A stretch of 64,000 bases of DNA from an uncultured bacterium. GTDB lineage: Bacteria > Actinomycetota > Coriobacteriia > Coriobacteriales > Coriobacteriaceae. Made by a program: the position numbers and the translations under genes. The stretch covers positions 121,180 through 185,179 of the forward strand of contig CAJMPY010000001.1 of NCBI GenBank assembly GCA_905215385.1, given 5' to 3'. Below are positions 58,594 through 64,000 of the stretch, one piece after another. Numbering within the stretch: position 1 is the first letter of the stretch; each line of letters opens with the position of its first letter. The notes beneath the pieces are model-generated. The model had not been told where the DNA came from. It did no database searches and was given only the letters and a program-made list of their open reading frames with translations.

Positions 58594-58859
58594 TATGCCA
58601 CCGCCGGTCCGGCTTTTTGGCGTTCGGCGAGCTCGAAGATAAACGGGGCGTTTGATCTAACAAATTCGGTCAAGAAATTGAGGTCATCAGCAGTAAATCC
58701 TTCGACGTTGAACCATTTGACCGCAGGCAAGAAGCATTCCGCATGGTCAAAGCCAAAGTCAACCGGGCGCTCGACGGCCACGCGAACGGTTCCGTCTTCT
58801 CTTGTCTCTGAGTAGGCAAATTGGGTGCCATCATCAAGCTGAACATAGCTCCAAAACAT
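58593..58859 (-). CDS. Small protein heading the DUF4160-MNT operon
   Basis: The 88-aa protein begins MFWSYVQLDDGTQFAYSETR. The start at 58859 is certain: AAGGAGGT lies 5 bases upstream. It is in the place where DUF2442 partners of DUF4160 proteins usually stand, but similarity to DUF2442 is weak. It is acidic and ends AERQKAGPAVA. It has a longer upstream in-frame extension without initiation signals, which I rejected. A -10 TATACT (58891-58886, minus) lies upstream. Confidence 0.7.
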   Translation of the reverse strand: MFWSYVQLDDGTQFAYSETREDGTVRVAVERPVDFGFDHAECFLPAVKWFNVEGFTADDLNFLTEFVRSNAPFIFELAERQKAGPAVA

Positions 58860-59098
58860 GACTACCTCCTTAGTGTTTATATTCGAGTATAAGGAGCAGA
58901 CTAGACTTAACGCGGCGTGAATTAAATTATTCCTATAAGACACGAACTCTGACAGCTGGCCTTGTCCAGAAGTGGTGGGGGCCGAGTTCTGCCGACCAGA
59001 ACCCGGTTTTGCGCTTTCGCGACCTGCGGTTTTATTAACAGAATTTGACTTGCGCTCGGCGGGCTCCGGTTTTCCCGCACATCCGGAAATCGGGAGCA
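58860..59098. other. Non-coding gap with a -10 box
   Basis: The minus-strand TATACT (58891-58886) likely belongs to the 88-aa gene's promoter. Nothing else is supportable here. Confidence 0.45.
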
Positions 59099-60187
59099 TC
59101 AGCAACGGCGCGCAGCTTTAAGAACCGCTGTTCCCAGCACGAACAGCAAGCCGGACACGGCGATCCAGTTGTTGTCGCTGGTTTTGGGAAGTGATGAGGA
59201 GGTCGCGGTGGCGGCCTTGGGCCTGGAGGTCTTGGCGGCCGTGTTGTTAGTCACTGTTGTCGTGGTCACCGTCTTAGTCGCGGCCGCTGGCTTCAGAGTG
59301 GGATTCGTCGACGGATCCGTAACTGGCTCGCCGGTAGCGGGGTCGGTGCCAGGGGCGGACGGACCATCGCCCGGCACATCGGGACCACCGGTCTCCCCCG
59401 CCGACGCCGTGGCATCCACGGGCTCGATCGTCACACGCGCTGCCACGGACCCGGCGGCAGCCACCACGCCGCCAGCCCCAAAGGCCCCGCCCGCAGGCGC
59501 CACAAAGCGCGCGGATGCAAGCGACCCGCCCAGGCAGGCGACGCCGCCGTCGGCGCCCGACGCATCCAGCCAGGACGCATCGACGGTAAGCTGCCCGGCC
59601 GCGCCACCGCCAGCAGCCCCGCCCAGCAGACACACACCATAGGCGCGCACGCCCGACCCGTGGCCCGCGCCAGCGGCGACAACGCGACCACCGCCGCGAA
59701 CGGCAAGACCGTCCGCGATCACGCCGGCAACCCGCGCGTCCGCGATGCCGGCGCCGTCGGCCCGCGCGTCAACCTTGCAGCCGTCCACCGCGAGCGTCCC
59801 CGACACGTAGATCCCGCACTGCGAGCCCGTGGCCACCAGCGACCCGGTGCCGCGGAGCGTCAGATCGCCCCACACCTCCATGCCGCAACGCGAGATGTCC
59901 ACGTCGGGCGCGCTCGTCTCGACAACAGTGTTCTGCCCGGTCAGCGTCACCGCCAGGTCGCCGTCGGCACCGATGGCCTCGCCCGTGTAGCCGTTAAGCT
60001 CCAGATGGTCGGCATCGGTCCAGGCCCACCCGGGACCCGACGCGCCCGGCTCGTAGTACGTGACGCCCGCAATGAACAGACTCTCCGCGCCCGCGGCATA
60101 AGAAGGCCCGCCCAGAAAAACGCATAGGCAGGCCATGGCAGTAAACAGGATGTAGTGTCGGCTGGTGTGAAACGCGGCAGCAAACAT
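59099..60187 (-). CDS. LPxTG-anchored surface protein with beta-helix-like repeats
   Basis: The 362-aa protein has a signal peptide (~8-32, LFTAMACLCVFLGGPSYAAG). A region of short Gly/Ala/Val repeats follows (~60-240: LTVTLTGQNTVVE, GDLTLRGTGSLVATGS, VSGTLAVDGC), reminiscent of beta-solenoid or carbohydrate-binding proteins. A Pro/Thr/Gly linker and a sortase signal LPKTSDNN, a hydrophobic helix and RRC (~330-362) end it. ATG 60187 is chosen with GGAG 6 bases upstream. The composition is GC-rich (~70%), differing from the AT-rich sequence to its right. Adhesive or enzymatic function is not visible. Confidence 0.8.
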   Translation of the reverse strand: MFAAAFHTSRHYILFTAMACLCVFLGGPSYAAGAESLFIAGVTYYEPGASGPGWAWTDADHLELNGYTGEAIGADGDLAVTLTGQNTVVETSAPDVDISRCGMEVWGDLTLRGTGSLVATGSQCGIYVSGTLAVDGCKVDARADGAGIADARVAGVIADGLAVRGGGRVVAAGAGHGSGVRAYGVCLLGGAAGGGAAGQLTVDASWLDASGADGGVACLGGSLASARFVAPAGGAFGAGGVVAAAGSVAARVTIEPVDATASAGETGGPDVPGDGPSAPGTDPATGEPVTDPSTNPTLKPAAATKTVTTTTVTNNTAAKTSRPKAATATSSSLPKTSDNNWIAVSGLLFVLGTAVLKAARRC

Positions 60188-60633
60188 AACCGCTCCGATC
60201 TTCGCATGAGCCAATGGAAACTGCGACAGGAAATGACCTGGTAGCAGCAGTTATTAGTGTAGCGAGATCAAACAAGGGAGGATGAAGAAACCTGAGTTCG
60301 AACCCCGAAATTAGGTGTAAATCGTTTTGCCAGTCGGTGAAAGGAGGGGTCGTCTTGAGAATGAAGTCTTATGCTTGGATGCGTGCGTCCACATACGCAT
60401 TGTAAGACATCTTCTGTCACGAATTCCATATTGAGCGGTTGGCGGTCTAGCAACGAATGGGCAATGAGACGTTCTAGCTAATTAATTTAAAGACGTAGAG
60501 ACATCAGAATCGAAATTTAACAACGGAATCATCACTCAGCCTATAGCTGTTTTGATGATAGTAATTAAGTAGTAATCAGGAGTTATAGAACTAGCTCAAG
60601 AGAGAAATAACAAATTAATGAAAGAGGCAAATT
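60188..60633. other. AT-rich gap
   Basis: No supportable gene is visible. Base composition falls from ~70% to ~40% GC within ~200 bases. At 60292-60308 a sequence resembling a tRNA T-arm (GAGTTCGAACCCCG) occurs. The promoter of the next gene is probably in the A/T-rich last 150 bases. Confidence 0.4.
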
Positions 60634-61302
60634 ATGAAAAGCAGAACCATTGATCCTGAATTTGTGTCGAACAAAGAGTATTTTGACATGAGCTCTGCTC
60701 TGATAGAAAACCTAAAGAAACGACGAATGGCTGAAAATAAATCAGTCATACCATTCATGAATGGTGATTTTACAGGTTGGGACCTATATTTAGCAGGAAC
60801 CTGTGAATACAGCATGCGTATAGTAGATGGCCTAATATCAATGCTCCAATCGCGTAATTTCGTTTGTGCGAGTCAGCTCCTTAGAGCGCAGATTGGCGTA
60901 TGCATGAGAACATTGGCCCTTTTAGTATGCGAGGATATCGATGCTTTTATCAAAACCTTTTTAACCAATGGTCAAATTAACAAACTAAAAGACAGCAGTG
61001 GTAAAAAGCTAACAGACGGAAGACTTAAGGAGTTATTAAACCAATTTGATCCCACTGTCGCAGCCAGCTACGACAAAGCATCAGGGATGACGCATTATTC
61101 TGCCACGGTAGTTAACGCTATGGCAATTTCCACGGGCGACGAGGTTGAATTTTATTTCGGAATGGATCCGAACGAAGAAATCAACTCTTCGTTGCTTGAG
61201 TGCGGAGAGTTATGCATTCGTTATCTGGACTTACATTTGCTAATGCTAAAGAGAATAATAGAGGCCGATGAGTGGTATGACAGCCGTAAGAAGATTGATT
61301 AA
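60634..61302 (+). CDS. Unknown helical protein, AT-rich gene
   Basis: The 222-aa protein is mostly alpha-helical by composition, with no clear domain. A sequence like YSMRIVDGLISMLQSRNFVCASQLLRAQIG is reminiscent of HEPN/AbiV-type or DUF5677-type helical bundles but lacks a RxxxxH RNase motif that I can see. Codons are A/T-rich (AAA, ATA, TTA), unlike the window. AAAGAGG precedes the ATG. It converges on the ABC-3C-like operon. Function unknown; recent acquisition is likely. Confidence 0.65.
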   Translation: MKSRTIDPEFVSNKEYFDMSSALIENLKKRRMAENKSVIPFMNGDFTGWDLYLAGTCEYSMRIVDGLISMLQSRNFVCASQLLRAQIGVCMRTLALLVCEDIDAFIKTFLTNGQINKLKDSSGKKLTDGRLKELLNQFDPTVAASYDKASGMTHYSATVVNAMAISTGDEVEFYFGMDPNEEINSSLLECGELCIRYLDLHLLMLKRIIEADEWYDSRKKID

Positions 61303-61558
61303 TCTAAGATGGTTGTGATAAAGCAGTTCACCCATTAGATGACTAGAGCATAATGTAGCACTAAGTTCAATTTTAGATCTACCTAGGAAATAAGGTTGAA
61401 GCAAGAGGCCAGTGAATATCGGGGCTCTGCCGGCCTTACTCTGCCGTAGCCCCATGGCGACTCGACAATCAACCGTATTCAGATTCCTGGACGCCGGACC
61501 GACTGGCTTCAGATCGGGCGTTACACCATCTTTCTCGACACTACCGCCGCTCCGCCTC
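61303..61558. other. Gap between convergent genes
   Basis: I see no supportable gene; short frames on both strands lack initiation signals. GC rises across the stretch. Confidence 0.4.
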
Positions 61559-63325
61559 TCATTCCAGAACATGACCCCGCTCGTTAGCTTCGACCGTTGG
61601 ACCCTGGAACAGTTTATCCTGCTTTGACAGTTCGAGGATACACATGGAATCCTGCGCATTCTGGGGTATCTGCGAGGAGTCAAGTTTCTCTTTGAGCACA
61701 GCAACGATGAACTGGCAGTTTATGCTATTTGCAATGTCGACAATTTTCTTCAGGTCTTCACCTTCGACGTTCTCGACTACGTCTTGAACCACGAAGCGAG
61801 GCGCCTCGATTTTGTTGGCGATTGCGAACTCCTGATACGAAAGGTCGTAAACCGCCAAAAGGGACTTGCGTGTGCCGGTACTTGATCCATTGAGGTCGGT
61901 AATGGCCACAGGGAACTTGTCCGTAGCGGTCGAATAAGTCAATATGGGCCTCTCTCCGTTAACGGCATTTGCCATCGGAGTAAAGTAGTAATTGAAGGAG
62001 TTCATCATATCCTGATGGGACGAGTTTGAGGACTCACGTTCCTCCCCACCATCGGAGAGACTTGCAATTTGGCTTTCCAAGGTCTTTATGCGCTCGTCGT
62101 AGCCTTGCAGCGTGCTAAGAACCTCGGTGTTTCTACCCATCTCCTGGCGTAGGCGCATGCACTCACCGAGAAGAGCCTCGTATTCGTTCATCGCATCGCC
62201 ATCAATGAGTGAGAAGTACCGTGAGTTCTCAACCGAAAAGGCTGCGAGTTTGGCCTGGATGCCCACCCTCTCCGACTCAAGTTCGGCCCCGACCTCCTGG
62301 AAGTACGCAATCTCGTTCTCGCAAAACGCACGGTTGAACTCGACCATGTCCTCGAATGTCTTGTTTACCGAGGGAATGAGGGAGCAGACCTCATCGTAGA
62401 AGCTACGCGAAATCGACAGGTCGGCCTGCTTTGCAATTTCCTTCTTAGCACGCTCGATAGACTCGGCGTTGCGCTCCATCCTGAACTCGATTTCGGCCAA
62501 TTCGGAGCACAGTTTGGCATATTGGCTCCTTGCTTCCTCGATCGCCTCCCTGTTAGCCTTGAATTCATCGGCGTCAAGCACGTCATTGAGCCTGGACTCC
62601 GCGCGTTTGCACTCGCGGTCTAGAGCCACGCCCACTTGGGTAAGCTGCTCCTCGTCCTCGATGCCGGTAAGACGTCTGTACTGCTTGGCAGACTCCTTGA
62701 GCTTGTTCAGCTCCCTGTTAAGCTCCGCCAACCTAGCGTCAAGTTCAGCGTCCGAGATGTCGAACAAGTAATTGTATACGGCCCTATAATCGGCGATAGA
62801 GGCTCTGGGCAACGTTCTGAGGAATGAATAGTCGTCTCCGCTTAGGGAAATACGAACGAAGGATTTGATGAGCTGACGGAACGTGGGCTTGTTAGAACTA
62901 ACCGCAAATAGGGTTTCACCCAACAGCTCCCTGTATTGTTTTGCACTAACCTTCTCGCCATCGAAGAAATACTTACCTCTCGGGAACAGCTCTACCTTGA
63001 GCTCGACGTTGTGGTTTGAGAGCCTTTCAAACGAGTTCACGAGGGTCATCTCGCCCACAACACGCTTCTCATTGATAATGTCACGCAGCTCTTCGTTGAC
63101 GCTATTCGTCTCGTCGTCCTTGTATAGGCCGACTTTACGGCTTGCGCCGAGCAGTACGTCTATGAGCTTGAGGAACGTCGTCTTCCCGACCTTGTTGTGT
63201 CTGTCTGATTCAAAAGTGTCGGAGATGAGGTTGGCCCCTTTGTGAAACACAACCTCACGCATGACACAACCGGTCATCGAATTCCGAAGCCTAACCGATC
63301 CTATGAACACAGAGCCTCCCTTCAC
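61559..63325 (-). CDS. SMC-like ATPase of an ABC-three-component-like system (DUF2326)
   Basis: The 588-aa protein has an N-terminal ATP-binding half with a Walker A of the form HNKVGKTTFLKLID (~41-54), a long central coiled coil (~195-430) and a C-terminal half with PILTYSTATDKFPVAITDL, STGTRKSLLAVYDL and APRFVVQDVVEN. This is the layout of DUF2326/ABC-3C ATPases, which partner with a small middle component and a CTD-bearing effector in phage-defence-type systems. GTG 63325 (AGAGG upstream) is reported; GTG 63310 behind AAGGGAGG is an equal alternative. It overlaps the middle-component gene by 20-35 bases. Confidence 0.78.
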   Translation of the reverse strand: MKGGSVFIGSVRLRNSMTGCVMREVVFHKGANLISDTFESDRHNKVGKTTFLKLIDVLLGASRKVGLYKDDETNSVNEELRDIINEKRVVGEMTLVNSFERLSNHNVELKVELFPRGKYFFDGEKVSAKQYRELLGETLFAVSSNKPTFRQLIKSFVRISLSGDDYSFLRTLPRASIADYRAVYNYLFDISDAELDARLAELNRELNKLKESAKQYRRLTGIEDEEQLTQVGVALDRECKRAESRLNDVLDADEFKANREAIEEARSQYAKLCSELAEIEFRMERNAESIERAKKEIAKQADLSISRSFYDEVCSLIPSVNKTFEDMVEFNRAFCENEIAYFQEVGAELESERVGIQAKLAAFSVENSRYFSLIDGDAMNEYEALLGECMRLRQEMGRNTEVLSTLQGYDERIKTLESQIASLSDGGEERESSNSSHQDMMNSFNYYFTPMANAVNGERPILTYSTATDKFPVAITDLNGSSTGTRKSLLAVYDLSYQEFAIANKIEAPRFVVQDVVENVEGEDLKKIVDIANSINCQFIVAVLKEKLDSSQIPQNAQDSMCILELSKQDKLFQGPTVEANERGHVLE

Positions 63326-63536
63326 TTGTAGCCTCTACGCCCGCAACGAGGAATAAGAAATCAATGGCCATAAGAAAGAACTCATAGGGGACCACGCCAC
63401 ATCGCGCGGAGTCGCAAACCCATCTGTATAATTCGGCCGACTCGACTTCACCTGCAACGGAAATTATCGAGTACGACAATGCGGCGATGTAGTACACCGT
63501 CTTCACTGGGTCATTGTTCCTGTCGATGAGTAGCAC
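63291..63536 (-). CDS. Small middle component of an ABC-three-component-like system
   Basis: The 81-aa protein (MLLIDRNNDPVKTVYYIAAL...) has the length and pattern of ABC-3C middle components of the MC6/MC7 type: an N-terminal DxxxDPxKxVYYIAA, a helix, and a C-terminal FFLMAIDFLFLVAGV followed by a short strand. It starts with GTG 63536 behind AGGGAG, 6 bases after the stop of the upstream gene, and overlaps the ATPase start. This identification is from pattern and neighbourhood, so it is moderate. Confidence 0.65.
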   Translation of the reverse strand: MLLIDRNNDPVKTVYYIAALSYSIISVAGEVESAELYRWVCDSARCGVVPYEFFLMAIDFLFLVAGVEATSEGRLCVHRIG

Positions 63537-63542
63537 GGCTCC

Positions 63543-63911
63543 CTAGCTTTCTTCCAGTTCAGGCTTCACCAAGACGATACACCGCGAGACCCCACATGCC
63601 ACAAGCGCAATGCAAAAGCTCTCGACGTCCTCCGTCGAATGAGTGTGGGCATCGTAATCCAAATCATGTACGAGAGCGTCTACGAGACGTTCCTTTATAG
63701 CGTCGAGCTGCGCATCACCATTGCCGACAATGAGTTCACCACCATCGTCGTAATCGGCGACGTCATAGAATAAGTCGCCGAGCTTTTTGATTATTTTCTC
63801 GCTGTCGGGGAATTCCCTTATGGCATCACGAACCATGGCATAATCGCCTGAATGGTTGCGTATAACATTCATGTATTTGTTTGCGTTGTTGAACTGTAGT
63901 TTTTCATTCAT
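63543..63911 (-). CDS. Probable ABC-3C C-terminal-domain protein without a visible effector
   Basis: The 122-aa acidic protein (MNEKLQFNNANKYMNVIRNH...) resembles the C-terminal domain (CTD) of ABC-3C effector proteins in length and position. In known systems this domain is joined to an N-terminal effector such as a nuclease or protease; here the ATG at 63911 starts with the CTD itself, and the frame closes upstream at a TAA ~40 bases earlier. No ribosome-binding site is seen, so translation may be coupled to an upstream gene. Either the effector is a separate gene beyond the window or it has been lost. Confidence 0.55.
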   Translation of the reverse strand: MNEKLQFNNANKYMNVIRNHSGDYAMVRDAIREFPDSEKIIKKLGDLFYDVADYDDGGELIVGNGDAQLDAIKERLVDALVHDLDYDAHTHSTEDVESFCIALVACGVSRCIVLVKPELEES

Positions 63912-64000
63912 GCTAACGGGGGTATCGAGCGAGAGTTCTGATTCATGTTAGCGCCGGGCGATTTTAGCCGCTAATAGTCAAACGATTTTGACCAATTCCG

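Noticed and set aside
58593..59105. 170-codon version of the 88-aa gene
   Set aside because: AAGGAGGT at the right distance marks ATG 58859; the upstream extension is low complexity.
61246..61704. 152-codon minus-strand frame across the gap and the ATPase 3' end
   Set aside because: Basic, low-complexity product overlapping the ATPase frame; no start signal.
63912..64000. Possible end of an upstream gene reaching into the window
   Set aside because: All three minus-strand frames close within this stretch (for example TAG at 63973-63971), so a terminal piece of a gene may be present, but it is too short to assign.

Overview
The window looks like a chromosomal segment of a Collinsella-type actinobacterium (class Coriobacteriia). 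The evidence is GC near 60%, an actinobacterial gene order (ftsK, rimO, pgsA, cinA, recA, recX ... miaB, miaA, hflX, lexA, nrdR), an FHA/MerR/pgsA cluster like garA-ftsR, SpoVS in a background with no other sporulation gene, an LPxTG wall protein and actinobacterial LexA boxes (CGAAC-N4-GTTCG). The genus is an inference from content and style; no rRNA is present.

Layout. 1-20.2 kb is a dense core block, mostly on the plus strand: the end of RNase J, FtsK, a RodZ-like protein, YajQ, RimO, PgsA, CinA/PncC, RecA-RecX under an SOS promoter, RNase Y, a GHKL ATPase, SpoVS, MiaB, MiaA, HflX, then lexA divergent from a LysM division-inhibitor-like gene, then NrdR and dUTPase. 20.2-20.6 kb is a non-coding block of large palindromes. 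20.6-28.7 kb holds a lipid glycosyltransferase, TrxB, DUF1836, DegV, an NlpC/P60 hydrolase, Apt, an FtsR-like regulator, a GarA-like FHA protein and a second phosphatidyltransferase. 28.9-33.7 kb is a distinctly GC-richer island: a LanFEG/BcrAB-like ABC exporter, a small secreted protein and a two-component system. 33.7-34.3 kb is mostly non-coding.

34.3-51.6 kb is a long minus-strand housekeeping array: tRNA-Pro, CoaBC, zinc-ribbon protein, Nif3, NifS, Rpe, GpsA, PlsY, Der, DUF512, IspH, PlsC, Cmk, RluB, ScpB, ScpA, M50 protease, ABC-F. Many of these genes overlap by 1-20 bases, which suggests translational coupling.

51.6-64 kb is accessory. It starts with a duplicated tRNA-Ala cassette around a tRNA-Met, and two copies of a 134-bp inverted-repeat-bounded element. 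Next come a nuclease-like protein, direct repeats beside tRNA-Val that resemble integrase arm sites, and a probable toxin-antitoxin operon (DUF3990 ADP-ribosyltransferase-like, XRE, small ORF, Doc/Fic) behind a large palindromic operator. A small operon (88-aa protein, DUF4160, MNT nucleotidyltransferase), an LPxTG protein, an AT-rich orphan gene and an ABC-three-component-like defence operon running off the right edge complete it. The best places to look for new biology are this last region, the 134-bp elements and the 11-bp-phased repeat array upstream of recA.
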